Position numbers and translations under genes: made by a program
Notes under the pieces: model-generated
What the model was told of the DNA's origin: nothing
What the model saw: the letters and a program-made list of their open reading frames with translations, nothing else
The model's database searches: none
In this document: piece after piece, positions 1 to 11,159 of the stretch
Position numbering within the stretch: the first letter of the stretch is position 1
Layout of the letters: each line of letters begins with the position of its first letter
Source of the DNA: Diphasiastrum complanatum
Taxonomy: Eukaryota > Streptophyta > Lycopodiopsida > Lycopodiales > Lycopodiaceae
Assembly (NCBI GenBank): GCA_029204225.1
Contig: CM055093.1
Span: 33,614,525-33,678,524, forward strand
Direction: 5' to 3'
DNA: 64,000 nt

Positions 1-678
1 ACATTGTGGTGGGTGTATATGGTGCGTACGTCGTGGTAGGCATGTAAGATGATGAGCAGTGTATAATGTAAGATGATTCGTAGGTGGTCTGTCTCTGTCT
101 CCAGTCCGGTGATGAGAAATCAGGAGCTCAAAGGAGTTCCAAAGTCAAAAGTCAGAAGCGACGGGGGGCGAACATTTCATAGAAAGGCCTCTGTCACCAG
201 TTAATAAGGTTCTTGGGGTATTGTGGTCATTGGAAGATAAAAATGCTCCTCAAATGCAACCTCTCCCCAAAATGTTTTGATTTGAAGCAATAAAACACAA
301 TGAAATACCTATTGAACAAAAGCTAAAAATGATGTAGAGGGATTCGGAGTAAATCTTGAAGAAGCTTTTAGTGGAATGAATCTAAGGTGCCACATCCCAG
401 AGTTTTTGGAAGTATAGCCTACTCTCTCATTTCCCAAAGAACAAAAGGCAAAAGTTGGAGATGGAGGTTCTGAAGGTTTTTATGTTCTTGGGGTACCAGG
501 ATATAAGCCTGAAGACATTGCTGAGCAGGGATGCTATTTGTTATAAAGACCATATACTGAAGATCCAAGACAAAGAAGAAAGCAAAATTTTTGCACAAAA
601 CAGTGAATGAGAAAACAGAGCCATGAGGATTCACAAAGTGAGGAATCAACAAAGGGGATATAATATGGAAAGAGTTAA
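1..678. other. Intergenic DNA, no gene recognised
   Basis: I see no convincing coding similarity here. Only short chance open frames are present. It lies directly upstream of a decayed copia pol relic and may be further, more decayed retroelement sequence, but no motif supports that. Confidence 0.4.
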
Positions 679-1598
679 TTGGACATTAATGTATGTGTAA
701 AGAGACAGTGTCTTCATTGTGTTGCTTTATGTAGTCACTATGGGAACATCGTTAATAAAAAAACCACTATTGGAAGAGTTCATTATGAAGGATTTTTTTT
801 GGGTATGGTGGTAAAGAAAGAGAGGAACAGTATTGTTATTTTCCAATCTAAAGGTGCAAAAGAAAATTTGAAAATATGTGCTATGCAAGAGTGCAAAACT
901 ATCGCTGCTCCTGGTGACACTAGGGACAAGCTATGCAAAGAGCGTGAATTGCCAGGTGCAGACAAGACATTGCATAGATAATTAATGGGTAGCTTGACTT
1001 ATCGTACTACCATGAGCCCAAACACATTGGGCATTGTTGGGGTAGTAAGCCATTGAAAATCATCAAAAAGTATTAAGTTACTTAGAGTCACAATACTATG
1101 TACTGGGATATAATAGCTTCCACGAAATGAACTGCACATGCAGGTTGCGTGAGGAGACAAGGATGATAGAAGATCAACCACTGGGTACCTGTTCAACTTA
1201 AGATCATACAATATATCGTGGCGTAGCAAGAACTAACCAATGGTGGCGTTGGGGCCCACGGTGGCCTGGTACATGCCTACCAGAAAAGCAGCATGTGAAG
1301 TTATTTTGTTGGGGAAACTTCTAGAAGACATATAACTTAAGCTAGTTTCACTGTGACAATCAGACATACATACAACTGGCTACGATATCATGCAAGGGCG
1401 AAAAGATGAAAGTCAGATCAACAGTTCATACAAGATGTAATGTTGACACCAACAAGCACTTGTACTGTAACACCAATACTGAAACTACAAACATATATAG
1501 TGATTCCATATGAAGGCTCCAAGCAGAGAAAATTTTGAAACGCCCAGAAGTTTATTAGGAGTTGTACTTAAAAAAATAACCATTATAAGTGGGGGGGC
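679..1598 (+). pseudogene. Decayed Ty1/copia pol relic (end of RT and RNase H)
   Basis: Translation in shifting frames recovers copia landmarks in the right order. First comes the RT end, with FFLGMVVKKE, a degraded TPxDPxxKL region, then LMGSLTYRTT, which matches the family motif LVGSLxYLT. Then an HWKxxKxxLR-like stretch, the end of the RNase H core (a degraded STTEAEY helix), and CDNQTYIQLA near 1352, which matches the family CDNQSAIxLA. Last is a degraded YCNTxxQxADIxTK region. Stops and frameshifts break every domain, so the copy is dead. The pol end runs into a G-rich tract and an LTR start, which supports the reading. The catalytic YVDD half of RT is missing. The superfamily call rests on motif order, not on a strong match to any single motif. 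Confidence 0.55.
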
Positions 1599-1740
1599 TG
1601 TTGAAATGTGATGTCTATACTGTACCCGATAACTTGTACTGTTACGTATTTTGAATTGTCACATCTGTTCATTATTGGTTAAACTCAAATCATGTGTTTA
1701 TATACCTTTCCTATATCAATGAGGAGATGGTAAATGAGGT
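1591..1740 (+). repeat. Polypurine tract and start of a 3' LTR (copia relic)
   Basis: A run of seven G at 1591-1597 sits just after the decayed pol end. It is followed by TGTTGAAATGTG from 1599, the layout expected for a plus-strand priming tract and an LTR beginning TGTTG. The matching 5' LTR is not in the window. The right edge of this LTR cannot be seen, so the end given is arbitrary. Confidence 0.45.
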
Positions 1741-2106
1741 AGCTACTCTGCACTAGGACCCTAAGAAGCTTGGTGAAAGCTTCAACACCTCCTCTAATGT
1801 GAGGTTGCAACAACAAATGTCCTAGAAATGATTTATCATATGGATCTTTCCTTGCTGATATGGTGGGTTATATTGCTACATTCAACGTATATTCCTATCC
1901 ACCTCACCAGCATACAATGTTGAGCTTTGAAATGTGAATTTGTTTTTATATTCATATTGCAGTTCTAGCTTCAAATCTGAGAAAAATCTATCTGCACAAT
2001 GCTAAAGTGCACTTCTAATTCTTACTGAATCTTAAGTGAAATTGTACTAAACAAGTTGTTTGTACTCCTAGTCATGAACCTTTTTAGCATTTGCACATAA
2101 TGGCAG

Positions 2107-3412
2107 GTGAAGGCCTGAGCATTGAAGTGTTGGAGGCTCTTCTGAAAATGGCACCTACTCAAGACGAAGAAAGAAAATTGAAGGACTACACTGGAGATGT
2201 AGCTGAGCTTGATCCTGCTGAGCGTTTTCTTAACATTGTTAGAAGTTCCTCTTGCATTTCAAAGGTGCCGTGACATGCTCTATAGAGCTTCTTTTGCAGA
2301 TGAGTTTCTTCAGGTCGAAGAACCTTTGAAAATCCTGAAGGTGGGTTCTTGTCACATATTCAGGCTGCATATAATGTACTAGAATTGCTCAAAAGCTTAA
2401 AAGGTTTTCTTTTATGTAAACACGAAAATTGTTTGAAGAGGTTATGACTGATATGTTTCAAGGCTCTTCCAATCAGCATGTGTTTGCTTCAGCTTACACT
2501 CTGTGATGGCACCCACATATTTATAGCTGAGTTTCTTCTGGATGTATATTTATGGTATAAATCATGGTAGAAAAAAGTACAAGGTGTCATCTAGATTCTT
2601 TAATTTTGTTGCAGGCAGCTTGTATTGAGCTTAAAGGCAGCCGATCTTTCCGAAAGATGTTAGAGGCAGTCTTAAAAACTGGAAATCGGATGAACATGGG
2701 TACATATCGGGGCGATGCTCAAGGTTTCAAACTCGACACTTTGCTAAAGCTTGCAGATGTCAAAAGTGTGGATGGAAAGTTTACACTACTACATTTTGTC
2801 ATCCAGGAAATATTGAGGAACGAGAATTCACGTAGTGCCCATGTAACAGAAGAAAATCTGTCTCAGAAAGGCTCTCTTAATGGCCTTTCGTCAAACCCGA
2901 CTGATGCGTCTGCAGGTTCATCTGGAAGATCAGAAATTCAGATGAATATTGCTGATAGTGACCAAAGTCAAGGGAAAGATGATTTTGTTGGTATAGGTTC
3001 AAAAATGGTTTTGGGGATGAGCACAAGAGCTGGCCAATGTCAAAAAGGGCTGCTGAATACGATTTACTGCTTTAGAAAAGCGGGGTTCTCAAGCTTGCAA
3101 ATGGACTGCAAAGGATAGAAGGATGTGGTCAGCGTTGAACACTTTGAAAGACATGCAAGAAAATCGAGAAATCAGGGAGTTTTAGCTCTTCGAAGATTTA
3201 TATCAAAGTTCGATGTCAGTCTTTTGAGAATAGTCTGAGGCGGATATCCACAAGGATACAGGGTGATATGAATGAAGTCTTGGAAATGGATAAAAAAATT
3301 GAGCTTTATTTTGAGAATGAAGCTTCAAAGGAAGAGGCAAATTTCTGTCGAGTGTCCAAATTGGTAAGAACTTCCTTGCCTTGCTTTACAAAGCTTGTAA
3401 AGATGTATCAAA
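2107..3412 (+). pseudogene. Formin (class I) FH2-domain pseudogene fragment
   Basis: Intact formins nucleate and elongate actin through the FH2 domain. This piece covers roughly the second half of a plant class I FH2. A 3' splice site (gcag) precedes exon sequence 2107-2340, with LEALLKMAPTQDEE and LDPAERFL. A frameshift at about 2245 precedes VPLAFQRC and MLYRASF. A GT donor lies at 2341. Exon sequence resumes at 2615 with [19 protein letters not shown], then [22 protein letters not shown], and, after more frameshifts, KIELYFENEASKEEA near 3300, the typical FH2 end. Introns are kept, so this is a broken segmental copy, not a processed retrocopy. The N-terminal membrane and proline-rich parts and the first half of FH2 were not found. 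Frameshifts at about 2245 and 3025 and a stop near 3185 argue against function. Confidence 0.8.
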
Positions 3413-6400
3413 GTTGACAGAGAAGGGTCCCGCTGAGACATAGTCTTGTCTGTTTCCCATCCTTACCCCGCCCTCGTCATTTGGAATCACAGTGGCAAAA
3501 CTACGGAATATGTAAGACTTAAATTTTGAAGGGGCCCCACATGATGCTACATTCGATTTTTGTTCTGGACTGGTGGCTATTAACAAGTCAGCTCGATGCA
3601 ATCTGTCTGTCACATGCCCAGTATATGCGCCACAATCTTGACAAGGTTTTCATTGGTAGTGCTGTAGTCATCATCAAGATAGGATGGCTGTTAAGTGGCC
3701 ATTTTGATAACTCATTGTACAGCAGTTTCAACAAATGGCTGCATGTATTATTTATTCATATTATTAGCCCTTCACAGTCCGTGAATCAATCATAGTTTTC
3801 AAGTGCTACTTTGGAGATTCTATTGCTTTCTGTAATAACACAACTATACAATTGCCCGGAGGTTGCTTGCTGGATGTTTTGAAGGCTACAAACTGTGTAT
3901 GTTTTATAGCTCATTAATCTTATGAGTTTGATGTTCTTGCAGCACTTGCATGTATATGGCTTAGCTTGCCGGTTGGAAAAAACGATTCATTTTCCATCAT
4001 CAATCCAACATTTTAACATACTCGTCTCATCTGAAGAATTTAGTATTTCAGGATAGAATCAGCTTTGCTGCTATGATAGCCCAATGTCATACTTTTGCTG
4101 AAAATTCTTGGTCAGGCAGAATACTATCATGAGTTTGATCCAAAGTCAGCTGCCTGTTTATCCAAATCGCAAGTGGTTGACGATGTATACATAAAGATCA
4201 AAGTTTTTCAGACAGCTTAAAGGATGAGAGAACTGGGTTGTGTTAGATGGGGAGCAAGGTGGGAAAAGGATTAATATCAGGAAGAGAACCCTGAGAAGCA
4301 GCAGTTAGGGTGCTCGGGAAGTAAGATGAATACAAGAGAAGATGATTACAGCCCATAACTCACAGAGGAAAGATTTAAAATGACAACTTTGTCAATTCAT
4401 TGATCGATAGAGCTCAGTGTCGGACAAAGTGATGAATTTGAAGGTCAGGAGATATCCTTAATGTTGTCTGTTGCTAAGCTTTTGAATCAAACTCTATCTG
4501 AAACCTTTTATTTTGACTTAAATCAGCCCAAGTGCTTACAATCTATTCGGGTTTTTAGAGCCTATATCAAACGGACGTAAAGGATTTGCTCTGAAGATTC
4601 CTTCATGTTTTTAAACACGATTAAATCCTGCAAAGGTTGCCTTTCCTCAGGAAATTATGTGCTGGGGTGCACTTGGGAGAGTTTGTGAACTCATAAAACA
4701 TTAATATTAACTTTGAAAGTGACCTGAATTCAAAGTCATAAAAAAAGTTTCATATGAACATTGTGCTGATGGAAAGGGTTGTAAAAAGATTTGAAAGACA
4801 TTAATTAGGATTCATAAAGGCATAGTCTTTGATTAAATTCAGGGGAGATTTAGAGCATGAATAGGTCTTAAATTCAGATGCAGGATGGGATTCGGAGCAT
4901 GAGCTTGTGTTGATGTTTAGGTTCATTGGCGTCGGTTTCTGCTGGTCATTACTATTCGTGAATAAACAAAAAAAAAACAAGAAAAGTTGGCCTTTGTCAC
5001 CATCCTTTATGCTTGGGAAAGATCTTCTTATCGATCTTTACACTTGGCCATTCAATTATGGCACAGTCAAATGCCTCGCCATAATTTTACGACCATTTCA
5101 TTGGGTGTGAAGGGCAATAGCAAGAGCATCCCCAATACCTTTAAGTCCAATGATATTCAAGAAACCATCGTCCTGCAAGAATTTAATGGTTGCTAAAAAA
5201 ATTGCAGGCTGCAACAGTCCAAATAGCTGTTATAGCCAAATGAGTGCCAAATAACCAGATGTTACTCTCTCCGACTCACAAAGTAAGTTTTTCAATTGTT
5301 GATATAGAAACAAAGATAGTGAAAGCTGATGATAGTGAAGGTTGATGTTGGAAGTAGAAATGCTGAAAAGTGGTGTTGCACAATTGAAGATGCTGGAAGC
5401 TGATGCTGCAAAAACATTTCGGAAAATAAAATTGCCCAATAGGAGGTTTGGAAATTGATGCCAAAAGAAATTTGATTTTTGAAAGGTATGTCACAAACGG
5501 AGACACGATTCCAAAGTTACTTGGGAGCCAAGAAGTGTGGAGGTAATCAATCTCTATTGTAGCCTTTTACGTTGGATTTCGCACTAGAAAAATATCGAGC
5601 ATAGATAGAACATTCATTTTATTTACTGCCCACATTGACAAGGTGTTTTTTTAGGAGAATGGAAAGTGCTTGATTGGATTAAACTAGAGTAAGAGTATTA
5701 GAATAAAAAACTGCCAAAGACTTTTATAGCATGGGCTATTTTGCAAGAGAAAAATGAGCATTCCACTTGTGTATGCAACAAAATATCTTATTAGGAAATA
5801 ACTTTCCGCTTTTGCACTAGTGTATATAAAAGCCAACAAGCTATAGCTCAAGGACTATATATGAATGATTCTAACATTAATCTACACCGATTGAGACTTT
5901 GTTTATCATTCCTTAGGGCCAAATACTTGACAAACACTTATTATTTGATTTGGTGGTTTTTCATTTGCAATTTTTATTGTTTTAAAAAGAATTTTATAAT
6001 GCAATTAATGAGGAATTCTTAAGTATCAATTTTTTTAGAGAAAGTAAAATTAAGGTGTTTAGGAGACATCATACATATATGGTTTGCAAGAACTAGGCCA
6101 TTCTATCAAGCATGTTCTTGTGATGATGCATGATCTATACATAATTGAATAGTGTGCCCTTGTAAAACAATTGTTATGTAGACTACTTTTTACTAGGAAA
6201 GGATAAGATGAAGCTTAACTTTCAGGCATTGGTTTTTGGCCATTTTTGTGGCAGATCACGGGTCCTGCCACAATCTAATTTTTGCTATTTGTACAAACGT
6301 TGCCTCCACGCCACCTGTCAATGTCCCATGCACCGGTCAACAAAACAAACTACAAGAAGTAATCACAAGCTATAGGAGGAATGGCCTTTCGTAGTAAATA

Positions 6401-7563
6401 TTTGTGAGATCAATGAGTTTTTAGTGACAAAAAATAGTGATTGTCGCAACGAGTGTTTTCATACCCCTATTTTTGCTTGACCGCAATCTTGCAATGATAT
6501 AGATTATTTTCAAGCAATGTCACGTATATTACAACTAACAAATGCTACTACTTATTTTTCGTCTCCCATATCAACAAGACAAGAATGACTCAAAACAACT
6601 TTTGGTCAATGAGGCACGTGGTATCAAACCCCTAAAATTGAACAACAATAGTAATGATGATGAAAGAGAATAAATGTAAGTATACACTCAACCATCCAAT
6701 TACAAAAGATGCGGTCAATTTCTCACCATCACACTGGCAAAATTCTCAAGTCCCAAATCACTAGAAATATACATTCTGGTTCAAAACCACATCATTTGAG
6801 ATGTCTCCCCTTTTGTTATGAGTGCAGTTTCCATAAAAACTTGGATGTGGGCCTTTGTAGAAGTTTGTTGCATCTAAACCTTCCCGAATTCTTCATCCCT
6901 TGGCATTTCACTCGCCGACCATTTTTAAGTCTTCAAATGGCCACCAACTATCGTGGACATCCATGTTCAATCAACATTTAATTTGTTTCAATCATGCGCA
7001 ACGCTCGTGTGAAATCCAAAGCATGACCCAATCTAGGTGCCATATTGTGTGTTAAGTAAATATTGAAGATAATGTATTTGTTGGATTCATTTCTTAAATC
7101 ATTTTGTAATGTGGAACTACTTACTCTACAGTTTTACTCGCATTGTCAAGACAATGTCAAAGACCGTCTACAGAAATACATGCATTCTCAACACAGAGTC
7201 GAATCATTTGGCGAGGGTTACCAAATAACAACTGTAGCTAGATTTGATAGTGGAGTCTTAGCCACTACACTAATTTAGGTCCAACCCCTTATCTCTACGT
7301 GGCACATGCCAGGTGGATAATGATGCATTCCGTTAGAACTGTGCCATCAACCACTATAAATAGAGTAGTAGATCAGTTCATTTAAATCAACCAAAAATAG
7401 TAGTCAAGTTGTTCATCAGAAGTATTCATTCTTCTCCTCTCTGTTCCGCCATAGGCATAGATGATTGTTAATAAGCTCTTGCTACTTTTTGCCTTTTTAT
7501 TTAGGCAAATCCACGTCTTTTACCAGAGACAATATGAGATATGCATGGATTGAAATGCCATTT
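3413..7563. other. AT-rich intergenic DNA without recognisable genes
   Basis: About 4 kb in which I recognise no protein domain, RNA or complete repeat. Open frames are short, overlap on both strands and show no family motif. It may hold decayed transposon sequence. Confidence 0.4.
7354..7365 (+). promoter_or_regulatory. TATA-box-like core promoter motif
   Basis: CTATAAATAGAG is a near-ideal plant TATA element, about 60 bp downstream of a CACGTGGCA-like (G-box) stretch near 7300. No gene starts behind it that I can recognise. It could be the promoter of a lost retroelement LTR or a chance AT-rich match. Confidence 0.2.
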
Positions 7564-8400
7564 TCATCTCATCATTACTAGTAGTAAAATCACATAAAGA
7601 AGACTAACATTCTTGAGGATCTCATGTTCCTCCAACCAAGTTTTCAACTTTAATAGTTTTTCTTGACTTTCCCTTGATGTTTTAATAAATTCCTCTTCTA
7701 AAAAATGTATTCTTTCCAATGAATTTGCACTACCATAGGCTTTCAAATTCTCACAGTAACCTAAAAGACCATTTTTTCCATGACACATATAAATTATCAA
7801 TTGAGTTACTGAATTAAAATCAGGATGTTGCAATGAATCTGGATCAATAAGATACAATGTTCATGATGACCATAAATCTAAATGCTTTAGCTTTTCCTCC
7901 TTGTAACGGATCATATTAGAAGCTGATAATTTAGATTCTTTTGAATTTCTTGTTCTAAGCGGAGCATACTTTGGTGAAAGATCCACATGAAGATGATAAA
8001 GCTTAGACATAAGCTAAAATGGCCAAAAAAAATAGTACCAAAGAGCACAATAACAATAATGGAGCTAGAGATGGCGCTAAACACTATAATACTCTTATCA
8101 GATACAATCTGCATTAGAGGAGCTCTAAATCCAAAAAAGACCCTTTGTAAAGATTCTTTTATATTTTTTCTTAAATTTTTCTTACACGTGGACCAATCAA
8201 AACACTCAAATTTGAAATCTACGTAACGTAACTTTTTGAGTCCACATTTTGATTCCACACTAAAAATGACATAACTTTTTAGTGGTAAGTCCAAATTTAG
8301 CGGAGTTTGGTGCATTGGAAAGCGCTCAACAAGGGCTTTCCAATGATATGTACATGACATACTTCTGAGATATGATTAAAAATTTATGCCAAGTCAAAAA
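7564..8400 (-). other. Two adjacent minus-strand open frames, unrecognised
   Basis: Open frames at 7564-7857 (97 codons) and 7911-8360 (149 codons) lie head to tail on the minus strand. The second begins with a short conserved-looking block (YHWKALVERFPMHQ) and has a hydrophobic stretch in its second half. I do not recognise either. The wording resembles repeat-derived open frames common in plant intergenic DNA. No start-site context or splice signal makes them convincing genes. Confidence 0.2.
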
Positions 8401-8479
8401 TATTAGTGTTATAATATTTTAATAATATAAAAGACATCTTGCACGAATTCTTAAAGGGTCGTTTTGGAGCTCAAAACTC

Positions 8480-9147
8480 CCCTAATGATTAATTGAAAAG
8501 AACCTCACTCACCAATGGATCTAGGCCTGCAATTGTCGAAGGACCAATATCCTTAGACAAAGCTAGAGAAGGAGCAAATGAGAGAGTATCCTTATCAATC
8601 GATCCTTGGATGTCTCATGTATGCAATGGTCTGTAGAAGACCTGACATTGCTTTTGTAGTTAGCTCACTAAGCCAATTGTGGCTAATCATGGCATCATAC
8701 ATTGAATGATCTTAGCAGAGTCACGATGTACATTCAAGCTACAATGGACCTGTGCATCTGCTATGGAGAAGTCGACAACGACAATCTTCATCAGCTAAGT
8801 GGATATTCATATGCAAGCTGGGGAGGAGATGTAGATACTCGTAAATCTACATTAGGATTTACATTCTTCTTCAACGACGATCCTATCTCCTAGAACATTT
8901 GTAAGCAAACCTCCATTGCTCTCTCATCCACAAAAGCATAATACATTGCTGCTTCTCCACTTTGAAATTTGATATCACTATGCCAGGACTAAGGTTCTCG
9001 ACAGAGAGGTAAGCCTCACGTACTGTCGAACGCAAAACATGATCGTAGATGTGTTTACCAAGGCTTTGAGCATTGATGCACACAAAGAATTTTGTGCATT
9101 GCTTAGTCTAAAGATCAAGGCATTCACGGATCCAGATTAAGGGGGGA
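8480..9147 (+). pseudogene. Ty1/copia RT end and RNase H relic
   Basis: Recognisable pieces in order: SPMDLGLQLSK (family TPxxxGxKLSK), SILGCLMYAMVCRRPDIAF near 8600-8670 (family GSLMYAMxxTRPDIA), GYSYASWGGDVDTRKST near 8800 (family GYxDADWxGDxDxRKST), a degraded KQxxxALSSTEAEY segment at about 8890-8945, and a degraded EHxxADIFTKxL segment at about 9030-9065. Several stops and frameshifts make it non-functional. It ends in the polypurine tract AAGGGGGGA, followed at once by an LTR start. Gag, protease, integrase and the catalytic RT core are absent, so this is the 3' end of an element truncated on its 5' side. Confidence 0.75.
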
Positions 9148-9420
9148 TGTTGGATTTATTCCTCTACTCTCCTAAATTCCATGTTAATCTAGTTCAATTC
9201 ATATTGTTGTAGTTTTACATGCATTGTCGCACAGTATGTAGAAATATGCTATTATCGAAGACATGCAAGAGAGTGGCAGTCCAAGTTATTCAAGCATAGA
9301 TAAGTTATCCACATCTAGCATTGAATTATTCTATGTGGTAGAGCTCCAAAAAAAAGGGCACTCTTGTGTTATGTAGCTCCTCAATGTGAGGTCGTATGTT
9401 TAATTATGTAAGTCATAAAA
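9148..9420 (+). repeat. 3' LTR (start defined) of the copia relic
   Basis: The sequence starts TGTTGGATTTATTCC immediately after the polypurine tract. The same TGTTGGATT opening occurs at the LTR start at 48829, at 13489, and (reading the minus strand) at 53744, suggesting related copia families. The right boundary is not visible and the end coordinate is only where LTR-like sequence stops being obvious. Confidence 0.45.
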
Positions 9421-9499
9421 ACTCCCTTAAAAATAGTTGCCATCATGGCTCAGACATATGAATTTGTTGTTGAATTGGTCGAACGAGTGAACATCCACC

Positions 9500-10350
9500 C
9501 TTGCTAGCAACATGGAGCTTATATCCAAGCCACCCATGTTGCCCAAAAAAAATTGGCAAGTGAGAGCACTCAAGATAATAAAAAAAATTATCATGCTCTC
9601 CAAGATACCAGAAAAATTTGGCAGCATGGAACTCTTTTTGTCAATGTGGGGAGCCCAAGCAAATAACTCAGGCTCCCGATGATGCCCAAAAAAATTGGCA
9701 TTGTTACCAAATGTTTTTGTCAACATGGGGGGTCCGAGATAATTGCTTCACTCTTTTACTTCCCCTTTCTGCTTTGCCTTCCCTCCCCCCTTGCATAACA
9801 AATGATTGGGTAGCATAACATGGGTGCCTTTAGTTCTAAAAGCATCCACAACACATTCGATGGCCATCAAAAAAGTTCATACTATCTTGGGCTCCCCATG
9901 TGGCCAAAAAATCTTCAACTTGAAACTTGCCAAACAAGTTCCAAGTTGCCAAAAAATTTGGTGAGGTGGAGAGCTTGAGATAGTCTTTGGCAAACCCAAA
10001 GTAAGTGCTCAAGCTTTCCACACTCACGAAATAATTTGGGCTTCCCATATTTCCAAAAACATCTTACAGCTTGGTACTTGTAGGCCAAGCTCTATGTTGC
10101 CAAAAAAAAATTGGTAGTGTGGGGAACCGAGCTCAATGAGTTGCCAAGTAAATTTGGCAGCTCCAGCTAAATTGCCTCACCTACCCCTACGACTAAAGGG
10201 TTTTAACAACATTGAACTTAAGCAGATGCTAAATATATATATATAGTCACAGATTGAGTTAACCATCTTTGCCAGTATGGGTAGGCTGAGGTTATGGAGC
10301 TTAGCTAGCGAGATACATGTCGCCAAAAAAAAATTCCAACACACTCATGA
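9500..10350. repeat. Diverged dispersed repeat with GCCAA(A)nTTGGC cores
   Basis: A short motif, roughly GCC-A(6-9)-TTGGCA with TGGGGAGCCCAAG-like flanks, recurs many times here, for example near 9540, 9610, 9690, 9900, 9950, 10095 and 10320. The core is an imperfect inverted repeat (GCCAA/TTGGC) around an A tract. Spacing is irregular, so this is a degenerate array, not a clean satellite. No coding sense was found. Confidence 0.5.
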
Positions 10351-11150
10351 ATGTGATGCTTTGTTAATGCGTATGCATATGAAAGTTGCCACACTAGGGT
10401 TTTCGAAATCTATCATATCCACCAAGTTTGAGAATGTACCTAAGATTATTGTAATATTGTAAGCTTGTAGAACTATCTAGAGTTAATAGATATGTTGGAT
10501 AGAACCTTTTCAGTTTTAGGCAAGGGATCTTAGTTGTTTTATTTAAAAAAAATTGGTTTTCCTAAATACATATCCTTTGACTTGCTTGCAAATGTGGAAA
10601 AAGTAGGAATACATTTATGAGCTGAAAGCACAAACTAACATCAATTGCTCTCAAATTACAAAGGATTGATTCATATGTCAAAGAAAAGCTCAGTCTCTCT
10701 AAATCTTTATAGTGACTTTATATGATTTATGTAGCCTCGCGTTTTATGGTGGATATGGGTGAATAGGTTGATTTTTTTAAACGGTTATGACCAAGTCCTC
10801 TAGTGCGATGGGATCAGCACGCAGAGGGGAAGGAATAAAAACTGTGTTCTTGAATGCGTCATCGTCTAACGGTTTGTCAGACTCGACATTCTGAACGGTG
10901 GGAGGATCAAAAGGGGAAGTAGAAATAGATGCCGAAAGGTGGATGGGAGGAGGGAGGGGTGTTCAAAAGAAGGAACGAAGCAAGGCATGGAAAATTGGAG
11001 GGTGGTGTCCAAGATGTTTGGGGAGCTGGGTGGGGTGAAATTGATGAGATTCATGATGGCAAGGGTGCTTGGGTCGATGATGGCTTCGATCATATACCCG
11101 TCATTAGTGTGACTTCGAGGCACTCACGCATCTAGAAAAGGGTTGACTGT
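10351..11150. other. Intergenic, no gene recognised
   Basis: No domain or RNA recognised. Overlapping open frames on both strands at 10866-11135 are rich in G (plus strand) and P/S/F (minus strand) and look like composition effects. Confidence 0.35.
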
Positions 11151-11159
11151 GAAAGATTC

